A stretch of 64,000 nucleotides of DNA from Sordariomycetes sp. S80-01Y (lineage: Eukaryota; Ascomycota; Sordariomycetes). How positions within the stretch are numbered: position 1 is the first letter of the stretch; each line of letters starts with the position of its first letter. This document shows positions 11,107 through 20,955 of this stretch, one piece after another. The position numbers and the translations under genes were made by a program. The notes under the pieces were generated by a model. That model saw nothing but the letters and a program-made list of their open reading frames with translations, did not search any database and was not told the origin of the DNA. The stretch is taken from positions 1,240,001-1,304,000 of the forward strand of contig JAXQJY010000028.1 in the NCBI GenBank assembly GCA_037042185.1. Direction: 5' to 3'.

Positions 11107-12542
11107 CTAGAAGCGCGCCTCGACCTTCTGCTCCGTGTCCTGCAGTGCCCAGTCGCTGCTCTTCCCCTTGCTCCTCACGGCCGTGGCCTGCGCCTTGGTG
11201 AAGCCCCTCGCCTCGACGGCCGGGTTGTAGCCCAGCTTGTTGACCTTGCCCACGGCCGCGTTGTCGACGCCGGTGGGCGCCGCCTTGCCGTCCGCGCGCC
11301 TGTAGACGGTGACGACGGCCGCGCCGCCGAGGCCGAGGTTGTGCTGGAGAGCATGCTTCGTGTTGGGCACGGCGCGGTTGTTCGCCCAGCCGCGTAGGTG
11401 CCAGACGAGCTCCGCGCACTGGGCGATGCCGGTGGCGCCGAGCGGGTGGCCCTTGGAGATGAGGCCGCCCGAAGGGTTGATGACGTACTTGCCGCCATAG
11501 GTGATGTCGCCGTTCCTGACGAGCTCGTGGGCCTTGCCCTTGTCGCACAGGCCGAGCGCGTCGATGACGACCATCTCGTTGGCGCTGAAGCAGTCGTGGA
11601 GCTCGACGACCTGGCAGTCCCGGGACGAGACGCCGGCCTCGGCGGTGGCCGTCTTCATGGCGTGCTGGGTCATGTCGTAGCCCATGAGGTCGATGGCGGA
11701 CCGCGAGAACAGGCTGGGCGCGTCGGTGGCGAGGCACTGGCCGGCAATCTCGACGGCCTGGTCCTTGAGGTGGGGGCGGGCGTCGAGGAAAGCCTGCGAG
11801 ACGATGATGGCAGCAGCACCGCCGTCGGAGGTCGGGCAGCATTGCAGCTTGGTGAGGGGCTCGTGGATCATGGGCGCCTTCATGACCTGCTCGAGCGAGT
11901 AGACGTCGGTGAACTGGGAGTAGGGGTTCTTGGGGGAGTGTGCGTGGTTGACGCGGGCGATCTCGGCAAAGTCCTCGGGCTTCGCACCGTACCTGGTTCT
12001 CGTTAGCAATGCGATCTTAGCGTGGAGATGCAGAGAATGGGAACTGACTTCTCCATGTACTCCCTCCCGGCGTTGCCAAACATCTGCGCGGCGCCGGGGG
12101 CGTTGGTGAAGCCCCTCGTCTCGGACATCATGGAGACGGTGGTGCCCATGGGGTTCTCGCGGTCGTTGAAGAAGCTCTGGAGGCTGCCGGGCATCATCTT
12201 CTCGAAGCCGACGACCATGACGCAGTCGGCGGCGCCCGAGGAGACCAGCTGCCTCGCCATGGCCAGGCCGGTGCTGCCGGTGGAGCAGTTGTTGTTGACG
12301 TTGTAGATGGGGATCTGGGTCATGCCGAACTGGTAGAAGACGCGCTGGCCGCAGGTGCTGTCGCCGTAGCAGTAGCAGGCAACGCCCTGGTCGACGTCGT
12401 CGTAGTTGATCTGGGCGTCGAGCAGGGCCTTGACGCCGGCCTCAAAGCCGAGCTCCGTGTAGTCGACCTTGCCGCGGGGCTTGATGAACTTGGTCATGCC
12501 CACGCCGGCGACGTAGGCGGGCTGCTTCTGCTTGGGAGCCAT
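11107..12542 (-). CDS. SCP2/SCPx-type thiolase (acyl-CoA thiolase domain protein)
   Basis: Thiolase of the sterol-carrier-protein-x class, which cleaves 3-ketoacyl-CoA, typically in peroxisomes. Exons complement(12049-12542, 11107-11992) give 459 aa. The reactive Cys is C86 in NNNCSTGSTGL. Family motifs follow: EKMMPGS, TSDGGAAAI, VELHDCFSANE, NPSGGLISKGHPLGATG, and NLGLGGAAVVTVY, where Gly replaces the second catalytic Cys of classical thiolases, as in the SCPx class. The protein stops after the thiolase domain; there is no fused SCP2 sterol-binding domain. The C-terminus is ARF, which is close to but not a canonical SKL-type peroxisomal signal. The 56 nt intron (11993-12048, donor GTCAGT) restores YMEKYGAKPEDF. 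Upstream, on the same strand, lies a Zn2Cys6 regulator gene. Confidence 0.9.
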
Positions 12543-13526
12543 GGCGTCGTCGGCTGCGATGGGCTGTGTCTGCGTGGAAGCTAAAGGGTCGTTGATGTCG
12601 GGGCTAATTAGGATAGGATGGGAGGATAGGGGGCCACGGTGGTTGATGGAAGACGACTGTGCCGGGGATGCATGAGGTCAGTCCTGCCAACGATATATAT
12701 GATGGGCATTTTACCCCGGCTGCGGCTCGCGACAGGAAGAGGAAACCACTTCGGGATCGCCTGACGATCCAATCACGTCCGTCGCCCGAGCCCGAGTTGC
12801 CATCAGCTCCCCCAGCTTTGCGATCGGGAGATGCGGGGCAGCGCTGCTTGTTCCCCAAGGCGCCTGAAAGTACCGAGGCTGAACTGGCTGGACTGGCTGC
12901 TGGCTCGGGGGGGGGAGTTGGAGAAGGTCCACGGGGCGGCCTCTTACCGCGGTTGTTTGGGAGGGGGGGATGACAGAATACTCGACTAAAAGTGTCAGGC
13001 CCGATTTGGACTGATCTCCCCGAAACGGTGGGAGATGGGATCTCCTCACCCGATTGCCAACATACAGTATAAGACCCTCCGAGGCTCTCGGGTGCTCGGA
13101 GCTCGTCAAGTTCTGGCTCTTGGTAGCTCGACTTGAGCTTAGCTGCGTCTCCTCAATCTCGGTACTCAGCGGCCAGGCGATCGTGATTTTACATGTGCCT
13201 TCTCCCCCCTCTGCCATTCATGATCCTCCGAGACTCCGCTCCATTACTGCCCACGAACCCTTTCACGATCACGCTGCTGTTGGGTGCCAGAGATGAAATC
13301 ATTTCCAATGACCAGCGACCTGAGCACAAAGGCTCGTCTATAGAGTATCAGTCTACAGGACTCCTGACCCCTGCGCTGCATTCCGCGAGTACGCCACGCC
13401 AAACGAGAGTAACCGCCCTTGCATAAAACCGCCCCGCAACCCCCTTTTCCCAACTCCAGGCGAGAAATAACATCCAAACACACCCACGCTCCGGAATAGC
13501 TTGACTGACTTCATTTCCCTCTTTCC
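12543..13526. promoter_or_regulatory. Intergenic: thiolase promoter and 3' end of the Zn2Cys6 gene
   Basis: 984 bases between two minus-strand genes. A TATATAT stretch at 12694-12700 reads the same on both strands and sits about 150 bases upstream of the thiolase ATG. A run of nine G lies near 12907. No coding sequence recognised. Confidence 0.5.
12694..12700 (-). promoter_or_regulatory. TATA-like element of the thiolase gene
   Basis: Alternating TA tract (TATATAT), about 150 bases upstream of the thiolase start codon at 12542. Position and composition fit a TATA element; a chance match is possible. Confidence 0.4.
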
Positions 13527-16084
13527 TCAATCCCATCCATCCCAGAACATCCATCCCTCCTCTTCGGGCAGACTCCCCATCAAGTTCCCCGACGGCGCAG
13601 GCTGCGCGTATCCAGTCGCCGCACCACCCATCATCCCAGCTCCGTAGCTCGCCTCCGCAACCTGTGTCGCCGCGTCGGGCTGCGCGTTCGCCAGCCTCTC
13701 GAGACTGCAGTTCGCCGCCCTCAGGCACGAATCCAGCACCACTCTGAGGCCACGCTCCATGTCCGCACGGTGCGGCTCCGGGCTGCGCACGCTCTCTAGC
13801 ACGACCGACAGGCATATGATGTCCTTGGTGTCGCCGCGCTTGATGTTCTGGATTAGGAAGTCAATGACCTTCTCGACGCCCTGAACGAGGCGCTGGCGGG
13901 ACCAGAGCACCCCGTCGCCGGCCACGGCGGAGGCGTCCATTTCGGGCGACACGCGCAGGGCTTGCTGGACGCACTGCGACGCAGCGTCGAGGTTGGGGCG
14001 CGTAGCGGAGCGGATGTAGTAACACATGCTCATCGCGGCCTGTACAGCGTCGCTCTTGACGCCCACGTGGCAGAGGTCCGCGATGCACTCGTAGTCGGGC
14101 ATGCTAGGGTCTAATTCTTCGATGGATTGAACGATCGAGGCTGCGTGGCGTAGGTAAGCTCGCGTGATCGTCGTCGGGACGCCAGGCACCCCTAGTACGA
14201 ATGGGCGGTAGAGGTTCATCAAGGGCTGCCGGACGTGTCCATCTAGCAGCCCCCGGCAGCGCCAGTAGCGTGCTTTTCGAACGTTCTCGGCAGGCCGCGC
14301 CGGGAAGATGAGTTCAATATCGTTGAGGTGGCGCTCAAGCTTGCCCGCCACATCGAGGATCTCGTCCCAGTCGTGTATCTTGTCGATGCGGTTGACGAGC
14401 GCCGCTGCGCGTTTCCTCAGACCAAAGGTCACGGCCGCGTACGCTTGAACGTGGTTGTCAGTGATCTGGTCGAATGGCTTCGAAGGGGGCAGCTCTAGCA
14501 TCTCCGGACGAAGGTCAGCGTCATCCAAGTTGCTCGGGGGCCCAGTCGTTGAGTCCTCTTCGCGAAGTAATGAAGGTAAGTTGCAGTCGTTCGAGATGTA
14601 GTAATCCAAGTCCGCAACGGTCGCCCACAATCTTCTCCGCATCTCAGCGTTGAAAGGCGTGATCCTCCTCGGTCCAAATTCTGAGGGATCGCGATGCAGT
14701 CCCATTCCCATCGCCATCCTCAATATCGAGCCCAGCTGCGCCCATCCGTCCCTTGCGTGCTCCTTGATCATCCTCATCGTCAACAGCCACAGCAGCTCAA
14801 CCTGCAGCGTATCCATTTCCACCAGGTGCTTTCCCCGTAGATTGTTGAGCCAGAGCCGCACCAAAGCAGCTGCGGTTGGCAGGTGCACGCCTTCCGATCG
14901 CTCGTGGCTGAGCCCCCTGGACTTGGTCTCGAAGCGTGACGCTATCGACAGGACGCCGAGGAGTTTGGGCAGAAAAGCTTCGGACTGCAGTGAACCCTCC
15001 CAGTAGCGGTTGTAATGCGCCATGAAAGATGGGGCGTGGATGACGCGGTACAAAGTCTCGTTGTTGTCGAGGTAGCCCCGGAGAAGTCTATCGCAGACTG
15101 GCTTCTTGGGCAGGATGTCAGCCATGCGTTTGTGAATCGGCATCATGGAGTCGACGAAGACGGTGATGGGCGTCAGCGACTTTTGGTATTCCGTTCGTAA
15201 CAGCTTGTGAAGCTTTCGAAAGCTCGCAAAGACTTCTCTTGTGCCGGGGTCCCGGGTGTGGTCCTTCATGAACTCCCTTGCTTCGTCGAACTACAGCTTG
15301 TTAGCGCACGCCCCTCCTCCAACGTCTTTGAGGGAAATTCCCCAAGGACGAAACTTACCAGATTCAAGAGAACCCGGGGGCTCGCTGGTCCGAAGAAACG
15401 TGTCCTCGAGCCCCCGTGCTTGACCGACAACCCACGCACAGTATCCGGCGAGACCTCAATCCCACCTCCGTCCCTCCACGCCGCCCCCCTCCTCCCGTCC
15501 ACAGCGTGCCCCGGCCTCCTGGCCGTCGTGCTGTTTTCTATCCTCTCCATTCTCGCTGTCAAATCCTCGAGCAGCGGGATCACGGTCATCGTCAGCGCAT
15601 CGCCCTTGGGTGCGGGCGCATGGCCGTCCGGCCTCCCCGCAGCGCTCGTGGCGCTGGCCGAGCTCACAGCCATCCTCTTAACCGGCCTCGTCTCGGCGCC
15701 CTCGGTGTCCGACGCATCGGATAGGTTGTTGGGGTCGCTGTCGGGCGCATACCTGCACTCGCGACTCGACTTCTTGCACTGCGAGCAGGGCAGCAGCCTG
15801 TCGCACTTGAGCTTGCGCTTGCGACACTCGGTGCACGACTTGACGGGGCGCGGACGCTTGACGCTTCTCGACTGCGAAGAGGGCTGCACGCTCGGCTGCT
15901 GCTGGTGGAGAGCCAGGTTCGACACAGGGAGCGGTGGTTGGGCGTCTTGTGGTGTGGTTCCTTGGGAGGGCGGCGTCTGCTGTTGCTGGGCGTATGCTGT
16001 CTGGTCATAGGGCGCGGATGCGGTCATGACGGCGGTGGGCGCGAGGCCCATGTCCTGGGGCGCTGAATAGGCGGAAGCCATCAA
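13527..16084 (-). CDS. Zn2Cys6 fungal transcription factor
   Basis: DNA-binding regulator of the fungus-specific binuclear zinc cluster class. Exons complement(15359-16084, 13527-15290) give 829 aa. The Gln/Pro-rich N-terminus leads to the zinc cluster at C84-C110, reading CTECRKRKLKCDR, then LLPC, SQC and REC, with the six cysteines in the C-x2-C-x6-C-x5-C-x2-C-x6-C pattern. The fungal_trans middle homology region begins around residue 300 (PVCDRLLRGYLDNNETLYRVIH) and includes WLLTMRMI, GMGLHRDPSEF and RRLWATVADLDYY. The C-terminus has aromatic and acidic residues (EEEGWMFWDGWD), possibly an activation segment. The 68 nt intron (15291-15358, donor GTAAGT) joins LLNL to FDEAREFM. The subfamily target is not recognisable. 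The neighbouring thiolase, 984 bases downstream on the same strand, is a conceivable but unproven target. Confidence 0.88.
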
Positions 16085-16507
16085 TCGGGGCTTCTCGAGG
16101 TCTGGTCAGGTTCTAGACAGAAGGTCTAATCGGGATGCCCGGCAGGTATCGCATCCGAGGGTCGCGGGTCGAGAAGCTGACGAGATGCGGCCAAGGATCA
16201 GGTCATGATAACGTGCGAGGGAACCAACAGCCGTTAGTCGAGAGGCTGCATGCGCGATGATGCGGGACGGGGATGGCGATGGGGACGTCGACCCAGCGTC
16301 GTTGGTTTGAAGAAGGAATCCGAAGGACCGAAGGAGTCGAGTCGGGTCGATTCGAGTCGAGACGGGACACCTCATGCACTGGCGGCGCTGGAGGGAGGTC
16401 CAGGTCCCTCAGACTCGGGCTCCGTCCAAACGGCAGCGCTGGAGCCTCCGGGGCTACTATACTGGACCTACCTAGTCTAGTACGGACTCCATTTGGACGC
16501 GGGCTTT

Positions 16508-16540
16508 GGGGGCTTGGGGGGGCTTGGGGGCCTTGGGGGG
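16508..16540 (+). other. Candidate G-quadruplex
   Basis: Four G runs of 5, 7, 5 and 6 bases separated by loops CTT, CTT and CCTT. This satisfies the standard G3+N1-7 folding rule with a wide margin. It lies about 430 bases upstream of the Zn2Cys6 start codon, on the strand opposite to that gene's coding strand. Confidence 0.75.
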
Positions 16541-16543
16541 CCC

Positions 16544-16569
16544 GCCATGCGCCATGCGCCATGCGCCAT
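16544..16569. repeat. 7-bp tandem repeat GCCATGC, 3.7 copies
   Basis: Three perfect copies of GCCATGC plus a partial fourth, immediately after the G-quadruplex candidate. Confidence 0.85.
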
Positions 16570-17121
16570 CGACGTTGGAGCTCCCAGGGTCTCAGCACCG
16601 CCAAGAAAGCATCCCGTCGAGGTACGAGGTAGCTCCGACCCACGATGGATTCCGGCATGTCACGCCCAGACCTTAACCTTCATAGCGAAACGATCTCCGT
16701 CCTCTCTCGATGGCCGTTGACACTTTGGCTTCCCGTCAAACCCGTCAATTCGCCTGTCCGAGGGGTCCAGAAGCAATTGACTTTCGGGCAGACGCGCTTG
16801 GCCGTTCGCCAATGATAAGTGCCGGTCTCGACTCCCGCGCGCTCGACCCGACTCCAAGAAACCGGCCCCATGTCCGCATGAGTAAGTTCCCTCGGCCGGC
16901 GATAGTAAGTCGCCCCCAGATCGACCGGCCGCGTCGTGCGTCGTCATTGCTCGAGGGGGGGCGCCGCGTCCACAAGATCACCACCGCCCCTGTCCCGCAG
17001 CTCCCAGGATTTCCCTGTCGGTCCGGATCAGCCTCGTCTCTTTGCCCATCGCCGCACATCAGCACGATCCTCCATAGGGACGGGCAAAGACAGGTCTTCC
17101 GGCCGGCCGATAATGCAAAAT

Positions 17122-17131
17122 AAGGTACCTT
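17122..17131. repeat. Palindrome AAGGTACCTT
   Basis: Perfect 10-bp palindrome. The same 10-mer occurs at 34486-34495, and related ACCT/AGGT dyads occur in other intergenic stretches of the window. Confidence 0.7.
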
Positions 17132-17261
17132 CGGCCCCCAAAGGTCCCTTATGCAGGTCTCAACGCTAGGTATGTTAGCCTGGCCTGTCAGCGCTCAAGT
17201 GGGGCCGAACGGCGGTCTGCTCAGCCTTCCAATCTTCAGCTTCAGCTCCTTTTTGCGGCAT

Positions 17262-17282
17262 AAATACCTGTCCCAGGTATTT
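17262..17282. repeat. 9-bp inverted repeat with 3-base spacer
   Basis: AAATACCTG at 17262-17270 and CAGGTATTT at 17274-17282, spacer TCC. It belongs to the ACCT/AGGT dyad group. Confidence 0.75.
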
Positions 17283-17320
17283 CTGGTCCGTCAGGCAAGG
17301 CTGGAATGGACCTCAGGTAC

Positions 17321-17350
17321 TGGCTTGCCTGGCTTGCCTGGCTTGGCCGG
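17321..17350. repeat. 9-bp tandem repeat (TGGCTTGCC), about 3 copies
   Basis: Two perfect copies and a third diverging copy (TGGCTTGGC). Low-complexity intergenic sequence without a visible function. Confidence 0.75.
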
Positions 17351-17857
17351 CCTGGCCCCGTGAGGCTGGAATAGAGTCTCCGGACTCCGTTCAAGACGGA
17401 GGCGGCCATCCTGCCGGACTCATCGATCCGGCGCAAATTTTGATGCGCAATTTTGATGCGCCAGTATCGACGTGTGGCCCTCAGCCCTCGTCAACGTCTC
17501 GACGGGAGCTTGAGGGATGCTGATCAATTTAATTGTTATGCATTCGCTATCCATATTATGTCCACGCCTTACCTTGCGGAGGAATCGGTCCTGCCCTGCC
17601 CTGCTGGCCAAGCTCTATCCGACGGACGTCCACTTCCTCCTGGACATCCCACATCTCAGCCTTGTTTTACACAAGAATGTGCCGTAGTGATACTAGTCGC
17701 TAGGCATCCATATTTACCCCTGCGGTGATCACCTAGTCTCATCTCCCAAGCGTTCCTTGAAATTATCTTTCTAGAAGGATGAGTAGCGCGCGTTGCCGCC
17801 GCCCGGAAGAGGGCCTTCGTCAGCATCTTCGAAAGCCTGACGATGTACCAAGTCCTC

Positions 17858-20024
17858 CTAAGCATTTCCCTGGCGGTCATCGTCCGGCCAAGCTCCCGGT
17901 AGAGGACCCTCTTCGGCGGATTCAAAGTCTTCGTCCTCACCCTCCGCCCTGGCCTCGCTCCTGGCAATATCCCCCCTTATCAACCTCATCACCGTATCGA
18001 ATATTCCGGGTGCGTTTCTTGGCGCGCCCGTCTCGTCCATCTCCTGCCTGACATCAGGGTGCTGCTCTAACAGAGCCTCGAGCTGCTCATCGTCCTCCTC
18101 GGGGAAGAATGCCCCCGGCCCCTGAGCTTGCCCACCTTGTTGAGCTTGCCTCCTTTCGAGCAGGTTCTGGAGCTGAGCTGCCATTTGGTGCTCGACCGCT
18201 TGTGCGCCGTGGTCGTCGCGCTCGAGCCACGGGAGACGACAGCCATGGCCTGTAAAGATGTTTTCCTCTTCAGGAGGTGGGAGGGGATCGAACTCGTAGT
18301 TGGGCTGCATATCCAGCAACGCACGCGGGGCAAATCCGATGATCGAGGTTTGGCCCTCGAGGTACGCTAATCTTGTCGCACCTAGGTCGGGAGGAGGGTC
18401 GTCAACAGGCAGTGATGAAGTGTCGACCTTCTCGAGACTCTTTGCGACCTGCTGTAGGAGTGAAGACGCGGACGTGTTGTTCCAGAGTTCCTTAGTCTGG
18501 TAGATGTACAGCTTGGTCCAGAACTGCCGTGAATCCGACTCCGCGTTGATGCCCCATATCGATGGCGGCGCATCAAGACCGAGTTCTTGATACAGCGCGC
18601 AGTACAGCCATGGTACACGCTTCATGCCAGCTTCAAGCTCCTTTTTGGCGCCCGCCGCATCGTTCAGCTGCAGCTTTGCCAAAACCACTGTCTGGCGCAA
18701 ATATGCCGTGTCCCTGTTGTCACTGATCTTCTCAAGCTCATCGATAAAGTCAACGAACCACTGCGCCTGGTACGCGCGGATGGCGAGGAAGTGGATGAAA
18801 TGTCGCATCGCATAGGGATCCTTGTGGTCCAGTGCAAACAGCACCTTAGCCCACTCCAGCGCCGTGCGGTATGTGCCTTTTCGTACCAAACTTTTGAGGT
18901 AGTGGTATCCTGCCAGCCATAGTTGCCGATTCTCGGGTCGTCGGAATTCGAGACGGGCGCGGCCTTGTTCGAGATCTTGGCGGAAGGCGGAGGTCGCGAC
19001 ACGGCCGAAGGTGAACAAGGCCCGTTCGCACAGCTCAGCTGAGAGGGCCATGTTCTGGTCTTGCTTTGCTACTGCGCTGACCTGCAGCAGGGCCGAGACG
19101 TGGTATGCTAGGGCCGTTAGCGAGTATACATGGAAGAAAAGGCATTCATGCTAACTTACGGACTTTCTGCAGCATGTAGACGATCCGCATGGGATCTCCT
19201 ATGCCCACACACCTGAAGAAGAATGCCTGCACAGCATCATACTCCACATCATGCTCGTAGACATACTCCACGCCTCCATCGCCCGTCGGACCTAGTGTCT
19301 TCATCATCAACCCCCCAGCCGTGGCTCTGGGCCAATGCTCCCTCCCTTGAATAAATACGTTCCTCCTCAACGATACCTCGGGTAGCCTCTTCTGATTCGG
19401 CGGCCCTCGCAAGAACGTCTCCAAGTCAACTTGTCTTTGTGCAGCAGCGCGACCTCCTCCCCTTCGTCGATTGCTCTCGGCTTCCTCTTCCGCATTGGCA
19501 GATTCAATGACATCTCGGCCAAATAGATTGCGCATCTCATTGATGGCTTTGAGGTGGTAGGTGTTGATGCTCAGCAGCTCGTTGATGCGGTGCGTCTGCG
19601 ATGAGTCAACATCCCCATCATCTTCATCGCCGTCTCGCCGTTGAGAAGTAATGTTGAGCTCCTTCATAGCCCTGTCGATCTCATCCTCATCAGCCTCTTC
19701 TTCCTCCTCGCCCATTCCGGCAGCGGCAGCCTTGGCCTTGGCCTTCTTTTTCTTCTTCTTTTTACTCTTCTTCAACGGTTGCGCCGGTTGAGGGGAAGCT
19801 TCCTCCTCTGATTTTTGTGGCTCGTTATCCTCTGGCTCATCATCCTCAGCTTGGTCGTCTCCGTCCCCCCCTAAGGCTGCGAACAGGCTGGCTCGAGGCT
19901 TCACGGCTGGAGCTGGCGAAGTATCTTCGTCCTCACTCGAGTCATCTGCTGAGTCTTTTGGTGGGTCGTTGGTTGCTTCAAGCTCGCGCTGCTTCTGCAG
20001 CTTTCGCAGTTGACGACTTGACAT
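17858..20024 (-). CDS. rqc1: TCF25/Rqc1 family protein (ribosome quality control)
   Basis: Orthologue of yeast Rqc1 and animal TCF25, a component of the ribosome quality control complex that acts with Ltn1 on stalled 60S-nascent chain complexes. Exons complement(19161-20024 extended by base 19160, 17858-19107), i.e. 19160-20024 and 17858-19107, give 704 aa. The N-terminus (MSSRQLRKLQKQRELE) resembles the family, followed by an acidic tract and a Lys-rich tract near residues 84-100. Conserved core segments include INTYHLKAINEMRNLFG, LPEVSLRRNVFIQGREHWPRA, LAGYHYLKSLVRKG, ALEWAKVLFALDHKDPY and GFAPRALLDMQPNY. The 52 nt intron (19108-19159, donor GTAAGT, GCTAAC branch point) restores LQKVPYHVSALLQVS. 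The C-terminus is acidic and disordered (EGEDEDFESAEEG). Family identity is firm; the function is transferred from yeast. Confidence 0.9.
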
Positions 20025-20955
20025 GCTATGCGCTTGGTCCTTAGGTGCGGCTGCGGGGTCTTCTCAGGAACTGTGTCTGGAGTTGAATAGGGTTTGGAAG
20101 CACTTTGGGTCAAACGGGTTCAGCAAAGCTGGACTTGTTGTGGGAAAGTAAATCCACTAGTGGTAGAGCGCGGCCGAGCCCGTTGTGTGAGATGTCCAAG
20201 TTCAAAGCAATCTTTTCATGGTGGGATGTTGTGTCATGCCGAACGGATGACGTGTGGTGGGGCAACCGAGAGCTCAAAGGCTCTGGCGTACAAACAACTT
20301 GAAGAGACTTCAGTTGACCTCGCCTCGTAGAGAACTTTACACCGATTGAACACAGCAGACAAGTTGCAAAGACCTAAATGTATTCGTCAGAGAAATCAAC
20401 ACCACATGACCGGCGCTACGAGAATCAGCTTTGGGCTTGACGGGGTTGCTTTATTTATCACAGTCTCCGCGGGATCTTCTTTTCTCACGCAGTGTCCCGG
20501 ACTGTCTGGCCATCAAGCTCTTCTTCTCCTTTTTCTTGTCCTCGTCGTCAATTCGTCTCAGGACACCGACCATTCCTAGTGCCCTTGCCTATCCCTTTGC
20601 CAAGTCCAACACTTGGAGCTCAATCCTAAAGCATATGCACATTGCTTGCTCCCTCCATAGCTCGTTAGCCATAAAAAAAAATTCAGAACTCCATGTGCTC
20701 CGAGCTAGGTGTCCCCTCCTCAAAAGAAGTCCACAGTACCTCCACCCCATGTGAGGTACGGTCAGTGATAGTTTGATCCTGACGTCCGTCCCTCTTTCGA
20801 TTTAACCCGATCCTCCGTGGTATGAAGCCCGAATGCTTTGTATAGTACATCGCACACATAGGAAACCGCTGTCTTTGCTCCGCGCTTCTCTTTCCATCTT
20901 CGTCCGGTCGGAAAGCATGCACAGCTAATGAGAGCACTTTGGCTGGTGTTCAAGA
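20025..20955. other. Intergenic: rqc1 promoter and scd6 3' end
   Basis: 931 bases between two minus-strand genes. Contains the dyad GTACCTC/GAGGTAC at 20736-20759 and a run of nine A around 20673-20681. No coding sequence seen. Confidence 0.5.
20736..20759. repeat. 7-bp inverted repeat GTACCTC/GAGGTAC
   Basis: Arms at 20736-20742 and 20753-20759 with a 10-base spacer; a member of the ACCT/AGGT dyad group, lying 3' of scd6. Confidence 0.6.

Larger units (their letters stand above)
16085..17857. promoter_or_regulatory. Long upstream region of the Zn2Cys6 gene
   Basis: 1773 bases between the regulator start and the rqc1 stop. No gene is visible. It holds a G-quadruplex candidate (16508-16540), a 7-bp tandem repeat (16544-16569), an AAGGTACCTT palindrome (17122-17131), a 9-bp inverted repeat (17262-17282) and a 9-bp tandem repeat (17321-17350), so it is rich in simple sequence structure. 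Confidence 0.55.

Noticed and set aside
11051-11842. A 263-codon frame overlapping the thiolase
   Set aside because: Composition is dominated by Arg, Pro and Gly, as expected of an alternative frame of GC-rich coding DNA.
7000-16084. A possible secondary-metabolite gene cluster (dehydrogenase, thiolase, regulator)
   Set aside because: No polyketide synthase, peptide synthetase, terpene synthase or transporter is present.
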